NCBI GenBank assembly: GCA_013813135.1
Contig: JACCSF010000308.1
Span: 1 to 14,398, forward strand
DNA length: 14,398 bases
Reading direction: 5' to 3'
Source of the DNA: Thermoleophilaceae bacterium
Lineage (GTDB): Bacteria > Actinomycetota > Thermoleophilia > Solirubrobacterales > Thermoleophilaceae
This document shows, in pieces, positions 6,307 through 13,119 of this stretch. How positions within the stretch are numbered: the stretch's first letter is position 1; every line of letters begins with the position of its first letter. The notes under the pieces are model-generated. The model had not been told where the DNA came from. It saw only the letters and a program-made list of their open reading frames with translations, and did no database searches. Position numbers and translations under genes: made by a program.

Positions 6307-6773
6307 CACCTTCTTTGGCCAAGGTCACGCGTGTCGACGCCTCGGCCGAGGCGGTAGCGGCCGATCTCGGCGTGCTGATGAAGCACATGTTCCGCACGAC
6401 CAACCGGGAGATCTTCTCGGCGGTCGAGGAAGCGGGGATCACCTTCACCCAGGTCAAGTGCCTGGGCATCCTCGACGAGCTCCCCTCCCCGATCGCCATC
6501 GGGGCGCTGTCCGAGACGCTCGGCCTCTCCGTGCCCGCGATCAGCCGCGCCGTCGACGGGCTCGTCCAGCGCGGCGAGGTCAAGCGTACCGAGGACCCGC
6601 GCGACCGCCGTTCCAAACTGCTCACACTGACCGCCAAGGGCCGCCGCACCTTCGAGCGCTTCGCCGCGCTCAGGTTCGCCGGGCTGAAGCGGTTCGTCGC
6701 GGACATGTCCGACGAGGAGCGCGAAGCGCTCGCCGCCGGGCTGCGTCCGCTCGCAGGGAGGCTCTCACCATGA
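6300..6773 (+). CDS. MarR-family transcriptional regulator
   Basis: 157 aa from GTG 6300. The winged helix-turn-helix spans about residues 45-115: FTQVKCLGILDEL, then IAIGALSETLGLSVPAISRAVDGLVQRGEV with the recognition helix at about 77-90, then the wing EDPRDRRSKLLTLT (98-111). The DPRDRR signature is classic for the MarR family. Flanking N- and C-terminal helices form the dimer interface. It should repress its own operon, which ends in an efflux pump, until a small ligand releases it. GTG 6300 is preferred because the promoter -10 ends 7 nt upstream; TTG 6315 and ATG 6378 are weaker options. The stop overlaps the next start (ATGA). Confidence 0.9.
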   Translation: MQAPSLAKVTRVDASAEAVAADLGVLMKHMFRTTNREIFSAVEEAGITFTQVKCLGILDELPSPIAIGALSETLGLSVPAISRAVDGLVQRGEVKRTEDPRDRRSKLLTLTAKGRRTFERFAALRFAGLKRFVADMSDEEREALAAGLRPLAGRLSP

Positions 6774-8332
6774 CCGAACGCATGCGCCTGAACGAAGGCA
6801 ACCACCGCTGGTGGACGCTGGCGGCGATGTGCTTCGCCCTCTTCATGATCATGCTCGACAACACGGTCGTGAACGTGGCGCTGCCGTCCATCCAGGACGA
6901 CCTGGGCGTCTCGCTCTCCGGGCTCGAGTGGACCGTCAACATCTACACGCTCACGTTCGCGGTCCTGCTGGTGACCGGCGGACGTCTCGGCGACATCCTC
7001 GGCCGGCGACGCATGTTCCTGGTCGGCGTGGTCGTGTTCGCCCTCTCGAGCGCGGCGATCGGCGTGGCGCCCGACGAGGGCTGGCTCGTGGCCGGACGGG
7101 CGCTTCAGGGGGCGGGCGCGGCGTTCATGATGCCCGCGACCCTGTCGATCATCACGGTCACCTTCCCGCCCGAGGAGCGCGGCAAGGCGATCGGCACCTG
7201 GGCGGGCGTCTCCGCCCTTGCGCTGGCGATCGGGCCCGTCGTGGGCGGCGCCCTCGCCGAGTACGTCTCCTGGCGCGCGATCTTCTTCCTCAACCTGCCC
7301 GTTGCCGTGGGCGCGGTTGCCGTGACCCTGTTCGCGACCCGCGAGTCGCGTGACGAGTCCCAGCGCCACACGATCGACTGGGCCGGTATGGCCACGCTCT
7401 CGATCGGGTTGAGCGCGCTGGTGTTCGCGCTGGTCGAGGGCAACGCCTGGGGCTGGGGCTCGGGCAGGATCGTGGCGCTGCTCGCCGTGGCCGTCGGCGG
7501 GCTGGGCGGCTTCGCCCTGATCGAGCCGCGCGTGCGCGAGCCGATGGTGGACTTCTCCCTGTTCCGCTCGCGGACGTTCCTGGGGGCGAACTTCGTCGCG
7601 TTCATCGTCTCCTTCGCGATGTTCGCGATGTTCTTCTTCACCGCGCTCTACCTCCAGAACATCCTCGGCTACTCGGCGGTCGAGGCCGGGGTTCGCTTCC
7701 TCCCGTCCACGCTCATGATCGTTTTGATCGCGCCCCTTTCGGGGAGGCTCGCCGACCGCGTCGGGCCGCGCCCCTTGATGGTCAGCGGGCTCGCGCTGAC
7801 GGCGTTCGCGCTGCTTCTCCAGACGCGCATCTCCGTCGACACCGGCTACGGGCTGCTGCTGCCCGCGTTCATCCTGATGGGCATCGGCATGGCGCTGGTG
7901 ATGTCGCCGATGTCCACCGCGGCGATGAACTCGGTCGCGCCCGAGAAGGCCGGCGTCGGCTCGGGCATCCTCTCGATGAGCCGCATGGTGGGCGCAACCT
8001 TCGGAGTGGCGGCGCTCGGCGCCCTGTTCCAGCACCTGGCGCGTGGCGAGCTGGCCACCGAGCTGTCCGGCACAGGCGTAAGCGCGGCCCAGCGGGAGCA
8101 GCTCGTGCATAGCCTCGGCGCCGGCAGCGAAGGCGAGTCCCTGCCTCCGCAGGTCGTCGCCGCCTCACACGACGCCTTCGTCCACGCGCTCTCGAACGGC
8201 ATGTGGCTGTCGGCCAGCGTGGCGGCGCTCGGAGCGGTCCTGGCCTTCTGGCTGATCGCGCCGAAGACCGCCAAGCGCCCCGACCCGGCCCGGCGGCCGG
8301 ACGCGGCGGCCGAGGCGGCCTCCCCGGCCTAG
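6770..8332 (+). CDS. DHA2-type (EmrB/QacA) MFS drug efflux transporter
   Basis: 520 aa, ATG 6770, with a strong ribosome binding site GGGAGG 8 nt upstream and a 4-bp overlap with marR. It has about 14 membrane segments. MFS motif D1 is LDNTVVNVALPSIQDDL, motif A is GGRLGDILGRRR, and motif C is ALAIGPVVGGAL, the antiporter motif of drug/H+ exporters. The second half repeats the A-like SGRLADRVGPRP loop. These fit the DHA2 family, which exports drugs or other hydrophobic compounds using the proton gradient. A poorly conserved loop (about residues 425-465) lies before the last membrane helix, and the C-terminus is a Pro/Ala/Arg-rich tail. The substrate cannot be read from the sequence. Control by the coupled MarR is very likely. 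Confidence 0.92.
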   Translation: MTERMRLNEGNHRWWTLAAMCFALFMIMLDNTVVNVALPSIQDDLGVSLSGLEWTVNIYTLTFAVLLVTGGRLGDILGRRRMFLVGVVVFALSSAAIGVAPDEGWLVAGRALQGAGAAFMMPATLSIITVTFPPEERGKAIGTWAGVSALALAIGPVVGGALAEYVSWRAIFFLNLPVAVGAVAVTLFATRESRDESQRHTIDWAGMATLSIGLSALVFALVEGNAWGWGSGRIVALLAVAVGGLGGFALIEPRVREPMVDFSLFRSRTFLGANFVAFIVSFAMFAMFFFTALYLQNILGYSAVEAGVRFLPSTLMIVLIAPLSGRLADRVGPRPLMVSGLALTAFALLLQTRISVDTGYGLLLPAFILMGIGMALVMSPMSTAAMNSVAPEKAGVGSGILSMSRMVGATFGVAALGALFQHLARGELATELSGTGVSAAQREQLVHSLGAGSEGESLPPQVVAASHDAFVHALSNGMWLSASVAALGAVLAFWLIAPKTAKRPDPARRPDAAAEAASPA

Positions 8333-8344
8333 TCCGCGCGCCGG

Positions 8345-8350
8345 TAATCT
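8345..8350 (+). promoter_or_regulatory. -10 box of ccr within a short inverted repeat
   Basis: TAATCT ends 9 nt before the ccr ATG, so the RNA has little or no leader; no ribosome binding site precedes the ATG. The box is flanked by GCCGG (8340-8344) and CCGGC (8352-8356), so a dimeric regulator could sit on it. No -35 is recognisable. In GC-rich DNA the repeat may be chance. Confidence 0.4.
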
Positions 8351-8359
8351 GCCGGCCAC

Positions 8360-9616
8360 ATGGCCGTAGACCTGACCAAGGTGTCCGAACTGGACGTGGA
8401 GCCCGGCACGCTGCCGGAGACGATGGCCGCCTGGGTGATCCGCGAGGAGCGCATGGGCGAGCCCAGGGACGCCTTCCAGCTCGAGGAGGTCGAGGTACCC
8501 GAGCCCGGCCCCCTCGAGGTGATCGTGCGGGTGATGGCCGCGGGCGTGAACTACAACAACGTATGGGCGGCGCTCGGCGAGCCGGTGTCGGTGATGCGGT
8601 ACGGCGACCACCCCGAGTTCGGGCACCACATCGGCGGCTCGGACGCGTCCGGCATCGTCTGGAAGGTCGGCCCTGGGGTCACGCGCTGGAAGCCCGGCGA
8701 CGAGGTCGTCGTCCACTGCAACATGGCGTCCTACGAGGACAAGGAGGTCCACGGCCTGGACCCGCTCGCCGCGCCGAGCCAGATGATCTGGGGCTACGAG
8801 ACCACCTGGGGCTCCTTCGCGCAGTTCACGAAGGTGCAGGCCCAGCAGCTGCTGCCGAGGCCGCGCAACCTGAGCTGGGACGAGGCGGCCTCCTACGGGC
8901 TCGTCTACTTCACCGCCTACCGCATGCTGATCACCCAGTGCGAGCTGCAGGCCGGCCAGCGCGTGCTGATCTGGGGCGCGGCCGGCGGCCTCGGAGTGTT
9001 CGCCACGCAGATCTGCGCTCTGGCCGGGGCCCACGCGGTCGGGGTGGTGTCGAGCCAGGCGAAGGGCGAGCTGGTCAAGCAACTGGGCGCGGTGGACTAC
9101 ATCGACCGCAACGAGTTCGCCGGGATGATGCGCGAGGGCGGCGAGACGCCGGAGCGGGAGAAGGAGCGCTTCGGGGTCTCGCGCGCGTTCTCCAAGCGCG
9201 TGAAGGAGATCCTCGGCGACCAGCCCGACGTCGTGTTCGAGCACGTCGGCAAGGCGACCTTCCCCACGTCGGTGTTCACCGTCAAGCCGTTCGGCAAGGT
9301 GGTCATCTGCGCCGGCACCACGGGCTTCGACCTCGACTTCGACGTGCGCTACCTGTGGATGCGCCAAAAGCAGATCCTCGGGTCGCACTTCGCGAACGCC
9401 TACGAGTGCAACAAGGCGAACGAGCTGATCGAGGCGGGCGAGATCCGGCCGGTGCTGTGGCGCACGCTCGGCTTCGAGGGCGTGCCGGAGGCGCACCAGC
9501 TGATGCGCGAGAACAAGCACCTGGGCAAGATCTCGATTCTCGTCGGCGCCGACGCCGAAGGCGAGGGCAAGACCGAGGAAGGGCCCGGCGCGATCCGGGC
9601 GGAGGTGGGCGCGTGA
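8360..9616 (+). CDS. ccr: Crotonyl-CoA carboxylase/reductase
   Basis: 418 aa. It is a medium-chain dehydrogenase/reductase that adds CO2 to crotonyl-CoA with NADPH, giving ethylmalonyl-CoA in the cytoplasm. Family marks: AAGVNYNNVWAAL (60-72), HIGGSDASGIVWKVG (90-104), IWGYETTWGSFAQFTKVQ (143-160), the cofactor loop WGAAGGLGVFATQ (205-217) and LGSHFANAYECNKANELI (340-357). Glu147 and His343 lie in the segments that hold CO2 in characterised Ccr enzymes. The wording is closer to the proteobacterial ethylmalonyl-CoA-pathway type than to the Streptomyces type I recall. The N-terminus is short, and a charged C-terminal tail (about 396-418) is added. The next gene starts inside its stop codon, and ecm lies 1.4 kb downstream, which supports a role in acetyl-CoA assimilation or extender-unit supply. 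Confidence 0.93.
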   Translation: MAVDLTKVSELDVEPGTLPETMAAWVIREERMGEPRDAFQLEEVEVPEPGPLEVIVRVMAAGVNYNNVWAALGEPVSVMRYGDHPEFGHHIGGSDASGIVWKVGPGVTRWKPGDEVVVHCNMASYEDKEVHGLDPLAAPSQMIWGYETTWGSFAQFTKVQAQQLLPRPRNLSWDEAASYGLVYFTAYRMLITQCELQAGQRVLIWGAAGGLGVFATQICALAGAHAVGVVSSQAKGELVKQLGAVDYIDRNEFAGMMREGGETPEREKERFGVSRAFSKRVKEILGDQPDVVFEHVGKATFPTSVFTVKPFGKVVICAGTTGFDLDFDVRYLWMRQKQILGSHFANAYECNKANELIEAGEIRPVLWRTLGFEGVPEAHQLMRENKHLGKISILVGADAEGEGKTEEGPGAIRAEVGA

Positions 9617-9936
9617 TCCTCGTACACATTCCCTGGGTGGCGAACCCGTTCCGGGGCGACAAGTTCGCCGAGGGCTGGGCGCCGGCCGCCGAGGCGGTGC
9701 TCGACTACGGTGCGGTCTCCTGGGGCTTCTACCGCGCCATCGACGGCCGGCTCGACTTCATCCAGGAGGCGTTCTTCCCGAGCAAGGCGCACTTCGAGCG
9801 CTACTGGTACTCGGAGGCGCTCGCCGAGAAGCGCATCGAGCTGCAGGGCTACTTCAACGTCCCGGTGCTGCCGGAGTTCTACGAGGTGGCCGGCGAGGGC
9901 CGGGCGCTCACCCTTGCTCCAGAGGAGCCATTGTGA
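9613..9936 (+). CDS. Unrecognised 107-aa protein coupled to ccr
   Basis: GTG 9613 overlaps the ccr stop (GTGA), and a perfect GGAGG (9601-9605) stands 7 nt before it, so it is clearly translated with ccr. I do not recognise the family. It is soluble and rich in aromatic residues (WGFYRAIDGRLDFIQEAFF, FERYWYSEALAEKR, GYFNVPVLPEFYEV). The strand-helix-strand-strand-helix order resembles small dimeric alpha+beta-barrel (ABM/NIPSNAP-like) proteins, but that is a guess from pattern. It has no Cys and three His. It could be a helper, stabiliser or small-molecule-binding partner of Ccr. The last 29 bp overlap the convergent clpS gene. Confidence 0.8.
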   Translation: MILVHIPWVANPFRGDKFAEGWAPAAEAVLDYGAVSWGFYRAIDGRLDFIQEAFFPSKAHFERYWYSEALAEKRIELQGYFNVPVLPEFYEVAGEGRALTLAPEEPL

Positions 9937-10198
9937 GCCCGCGGGCGCCCAGCTGCTCCCAGTAGTGCTCGGCCAGCTCCCGGCCGCCTGACCAGACGAG
10001 GGCCCGTCCGCTGCTGTGGATCCGGTTGGCCAGCGTCATGCCCTTGTCGTAGCTGACGCCCGGCAGCACCGTGGACAGCGCGGTGGCGACGCCCTCGAAG
10101 GTGTTGTGGTCGTCGTTCAGCACGATCACGCGCCAGTGGCCGCCGAGCCCGGTGTCCTGCGGCCCCGCTACGCGCGGCTTCTCGATCGTCTGGGTCAT
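9908..10198 (-). CDS. clpS: ClpS, N-degron adaptor of the Clp protease
   Basis: 96 aa, ATG 10198, starting inside the stop codon of the upstream MBL-fold gene (ATGA). ClpS core: HWRVIVLNDDHNTFEGVATAL (21-41) with the LNDD pocket residues Asn28, Asp29 and Asp30, then MTLANRIHSSGRALVWSGG (54-72) with His61 at the place of the conserved ClpS His that helps hold the N-terminal amine of substrates. ClpS delivers proteins with bulky hydrophobic N-terminal residues to ClpAP or ClpCP. The length is normal. No Clp ATPase is encoded nearby. The gene runs leftward and its 3' end overlaps the ccr-linked small gene by 29 bp. The short unconserved N-terminus (1-20) fits the known flexible tail. Confidence 0.92.
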   Translation of the reverse strand: MTQTIEKPRVAGPQDTGLGGHWRVIVLNDDHNTFEGVATALSTVLPGVSYDKGMTLANRIHSSGRALVWSGGRELAEHYWEQLGARGLTMAPLEQG

Positions 10199-11004
10199 CC
10201 CGCTCGCTTGCGCCAGTAGCGGGCGAGGCCCTGGTAGAGCTGGTCGGGCGGCGCGGCCTGCTCGAAGGCCTCGACGGTCGCCCGATCGGTGTTGTCGACG
10301 AGCCCCTGCTCGATCCGCGCGATGAAGCGCTCCTCGCCGTCCAGGCGCGCCGAGTCGGCGGCATCGATGAGCGCCGAGCGCGTGCGGTGCAGGTGATCGG
10401 CCACGTCGGTCATCTGGCCGAAGTGGGTCAGGCAGAGCGTGCGCGGGTTCCACGACGCCACCGTGTGCAGCGAGTCGAGCCAGGCCTCGATGTCGATGTC
10501 GGGCGGCACGGTGGGCGCTACCGTGTGCGCGTAGGGCGGGATGCGCACGCCGGCCACGTCGCCCACGTAGGCATCGCCCGTCTCCGCATGGAAATAACAG
10601 ACGTGGTGCGACGCGTGGCCGGGCGTGTAGGCCACGCGGAAGCCCTCGATCGTCTCGCCGCCGCTGATGCGGTGCACGCGCTCCTCCGGCACGGGCGCCA
10701 CCTCTCCCCACAGCTCCCACATGTCGTCGCCGTAGAGGCGGCCGGCGCTCTCGAGCAGCTTGGACGGGTCGATCAGGTGCGGCGCCCCGACCTCGTGCAC
10801 GTAAACCTGCAGCTCGGGGAAGCGCCGGCAGAGCACGCCGGCGGCGCCGGCGTGATCGAGGTGGATGTGGGTGAGCAGCAGGGCGCGCGGCCTGGTGGGG
10901 CCGAGCTGCTCGAGCAGGGTCTCTACGCAGGAAGCGGGACCTGGGTCGATGATGAGGCCGCCCACCTCATATGCGCAGATCACCCGGTCTCGTCCCAGGT
11001 GCAT
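10195..11004 (-). CDS. Metallo-beta-lactamase-fold hydrolase
   Basis: 269 aa from ATG 11004. Metal-binding motifs are complete: THIHLDHAG (His46, His48, Asp50, His51), PGHASHH (His130), VGDVAG (Asp149) and LTHFG (His194). This is a dinuclear metal site of the glyoxalase II-like or broader MBL-fold type. The C-terminal helical part (about 200-269) is typical of MBL proteins acting on small molecules or thioesters. The substrate is unknown; hydrolysis of a CoA or other thioester would fit the CoA genes around it but is speculative. An in-frame TTG at 11043 would add 13 residues but would run into the ecm promoter, so ATG 11004 is preferred. It forms an operon with clpS. Confidence 0.85.
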   Translation of the reverse strand: MHLGRDRVICAYEVGGLIIDPGPASCVETLLEQLGPTRPRALLLTHIHLDHAGAAGVLCRRFPELQVYVHEVGAPHLIDPSKLLESAGRLYGDDMWELWGEVAPVPEERVHRISGGETIEGFRVAYTPGHASHHVCYFHAETGDAYVGDVAGVRIPPYAHTVAPTVPPDIDIEAWLDSLHTVASWNPRTLCLTHFGQMTDVADHLHRTRSALIDAADSARLDGEERFIARIEQGLVDNTDRATVEAFEQAAPPDQLYQGLARYWRKRAG

Positions 11005-11038
11005 GACGTCTATGGCACGGGACAAAGCGACTCGACCA

Positions 11039-11044
11039 TACAAT
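11039..11044 (+). promoter_or_regulatory. -10 box of a leaderless ecm promoter
   Basis: TACAAT (5 of 6 consensus) ends 7 nt before the GTG start of ecm, in the 47-bp gap between the divergent MBL and ecm genes. No ribosome binding site with normal spacing is present; GGAG abuts the GTG. The -35 is not clear. Confidence 0.5.
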
Positions 11045-11051
11045 TCTCGGA

Positions 11052-13043
11052 GTGAGTGAGCATCGCCTCCCCGAGCGTGACGCCCCCTGGGTGATGCGCA
11101 CGTACGCCGGTCACTCGACGGCGCGGGAGTCCAACGAGCTCTATCGCAGGAACCTGGCGAAGGGCCAGACCGGCCTCTCGGTCGCCTTCGACCTCCCCAC
11201 CCAGACCGGCTACGACCCCGATCACGAGCTGTCGCGCGGCGAGGTCGGCAAGGTCGGCGTCTCGATCGCCCACAAGGGCGACATGCACGCGCTGCTCGAC
11301 GGCATCCCGCTCGACGAGATGAACACGTCGATGACGATCAACGCCACCGCGGCGTGGCTGCTGGCGCTCTACATGACCGTGGCGGAGGAGAACGGGGTCT
11401 CGCCGGGCGCGCTTCAGGGCACGACGCAGAACGACATCATCAAGGAGTTCCTCTCGCGCGGCACCTACGCGTTCCCGCCCGAACCATCGATGCGGCTGAT
11501 CGCGGACATGATCGCGTTCACGGTCGACGAGGTGCCGAAGTGGAACCCGATCAACATCTGCTCCTACCACCTGCAGGAGGCCGGGGCCACGCCGGTGCAG
11601 GAGGTGGCCTACGCCCTCTCCACGGCGCAGGCCGTGCTGGATCGCGTGCGCGAGCGGGTGCCGGAGGAGTCGTTCCCGCGCGTGTTCGGGCGCATGTCGT
11701 TCTTCGTCAACGCCGGGATCCGCTTCGTCGAGGAGCACGCCAAGCTGCGCGCTCTCGGACAGCTGTGGGAGGAGATCGGGCGTTCGCGCTATGGCGTCGA
11801 TGACGACCGCTTCCTCAGGTTCCGCTACGGCGTACAGGTGAACTCGCTGGGGCTCACCGAGTCGCAGCCGGAGAACAACATCATCCGGATCGTCCTGGAG
11901 GCGCTGGGGGTCACGATGGGCCGCTCCGCCCGCGCGCGCGCGCTGCAACTACCGGCGTGGAACGAGGCGCTTGGGCTGCCGCGGCCGTGGGACCAGCAGT
12001 GGTCGCTGCGAATCCAGCAGATCCTGGCCTACGAAACCGATCTCCTGGACTACCCCGACATCTTCGAGGGCTCACGCGTCATGGATGGACTGGTCGCGGA
12101 GCTGGTCGAGGGAGCCCGCGCCGAGATGGCCGTCGTGGCCGAGCGCGGCGGCGCCGTGGCGGGGGTGCCGTACATGAAGACGCAGATGGTGGAGTCGCAC
12201 CGCGATCGCATGCGCCGGATCGAGACGGGCGAGCTCACGGTCGTCGGCAAGAACGCGTTCACCGAGGCCGAGCCGTCGCCGCTGCAGAAGGGCGAGGACG
12301 GGGGCATCCTGCAGGTGGACCCCGACGTGGAGCGCTCCTCCGTCGAGGCGCTGCAGAGCTGGCGCGACAACCGCGACCAAGGGGCTGTCGACGCTGCCCT
12401 GGACGCTCTCCGTTCGGCGGCCTCGGACCCCGATTCGAACATCATGCCTTTTACGCTGGCGGCTGCCCGGGCGGGAGCGACCACGGGTGAGTGGGCGGAG
12501 GCCCTTCGCTCCGTGTTCGGCGAGTACCGCGCTCCCACCGGCGTCGGCGATGCCGCGGCCGCCCCTTCCGACGACGCGTTGACCGCTTTGCGGGACCGCG
12601 TCGAGCGCGTAAGTGAGGCGCTCGGTCGCCGGGTGAAGATCCTCGTGGGCAAGCCGGGCCTCGACGGCCACTCCAACGGCGCGGAGCAGATCGCCGTACG
12701 GGCGCGCGACGCCGGCATGGACGTGGTCTACGAGGGGATCCGCCTGACCCCGGCGCGCATCGCCAGGGCGGCGGTCGACGAAGGGGTGCACGTGGTGGGG
12801 TTGTCGATCCTGTCCGGCTCGCACGCCCAGCTGATCCCCGAGGTGCTGCGCGAGCTCGACGAGGCGGGCGCTTCGGTACCGGTCGTGGTAGGCGGCATCA
12901 TCCCGCCGGCCGACGAGGCCGCCCTGCTGGAGGCGGGCGTCTCGCGCGTCTACACGCCCAAGGACTTCGAGGTCAGCCGCATCATGGGCGACATCGTCGA
13001 CCTCGTGGCGGAGCGCCACGGCGTGACCGCCGCCGTCTCGTAG
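11052..13043 (+). CDS. ecm: Ethylmalonyl-CoA mutase (B12-dependent)
   Basis: 663 aa. Adenosylcobalamin-dependent mutase of the methylmalonyl-CoA mutase superfamily. The N-terminus has the ethylmalonyl-CoA-specific wording MRTYAGHSTARESNELY and AKGQTGLSVAFDLPTQTGYD; true methylmalonyl-CoA mutases usually read RQYAGFST and DLATHRGYD. The catalytic barrel runs to about residue 480, then a linker, then the B12 domain: KILVGKPGLDGHSNG with the Asp538-x-His540-x-x-Gly543 motif (His540 is the lower cobalt ligand), LSILSGSH and VVVGGIIPPADE. One polypeptide carries both domains, as expected for Ecm/MeaA. It turns ethylmalonyl-CoA into methylsuccinyl-CoA, the step after Ccr and an epimerase. GTG 11052 is supported by the -10 box 7 nt upstream. 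The gene is also called meaA. Confidence 0.93.
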   Translation: MSEHRLPERDAPWVMRTYAGHSTARESNELYRRNLAKGQTGLSVAFDLPTQTGYDPDHELSRGEVGKVGVSIAHKGDMHALLDGIPLDEMNTSMTINATAAWLLALYMTVAEENGVSPGALQGTTQNDIIKEFLSRGTYAFPPEPSMRLIADMIAFTVDEVPKWNPINICSYHLQEAGATPVQEVAYALSTAQAVLDRVRERVPEESFPRVFGRMSFFVNAGIRFVEEHAKLRALGQLWEEIGRSRYGVDDDRFLRFRYGVQVNSLGLTESQPENNIIRIVLEALGVTMGRSARARALQLPAWNEALGLPRPWDQQWSLRIQQILAYETDLLDYPDIFEGSRVMDGLVAELVEGARAEMAVVAERGGAVAGVPYMKTQMVESHRDRMRRIETGELTVVGKNAFTEAEPSPLQKGEDGGILQVDPDVERSSVEALQSWRDNRDQGAVDAALDALRSAASDPDSNIMPFTLAAARAGATTGEWAEALRSVFGEYRAPTGVGDAAAAPSDDALTALRDRVERVSEALGRRVKILVGKPGLDGHSNGAEQIAVRARDAGMDVVYEGIRLTPARIARAAVDEGVHVVGLSILSGSHAQLIPEVLRELDEAGASVPVVVGGIIPPADEAALLEAGVSRVYTPKDFEVSRIMGDIVDLVAERHGVTAAVS

Positions 13044-13070
13044 CCGCCGCACGGCTTTCGCGCGACCTTT

Positions 13071-13082
13071 CGCCCTCGGGCG
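13071..13082 (+). terminator. Weak hairpin after ecm
   Basis: CGCC-CTCG-GGCG can fold into a 4-5 bp GC hairpin 28 bp after the ecm stop, followed by TGTT. It is short and has no U-run. It may help end ecm transcription before the lipoprotein gene. Confidence 0.25.
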
Positions 13083-13119
13083 TGTTCGCCAGCGCATGCG
13101 CGTCTACGAAGGGGGAGCG

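Noticed and set aside
6272..8110. A 612-codon leftward open frame opposite the MFS gene
   Set aside because: His/Arg/Glu-rich shadow of the MFS and MarR coding strand; no domain pattern.
8165..9520. A 451-codon leftward open frame opposite ccr
   Set aside because: Antisense shadow of the well-supported ccr gene.
11005..11043. TTG 11043 as start of the MBL-fold protein
   Set aside because: It overlaps the ecm -10 region and adds residues without family character; ATG 11004 gives a normal N-terminus.
11052..13043. Methylmalonyl-CoA mutase
   Set aside because: The RTYAGHST and DLPTQTGYD wording is that of ethylmalonyl-CoA mutase, the length is short for the methylmalonyl type, and ccr is nearby.
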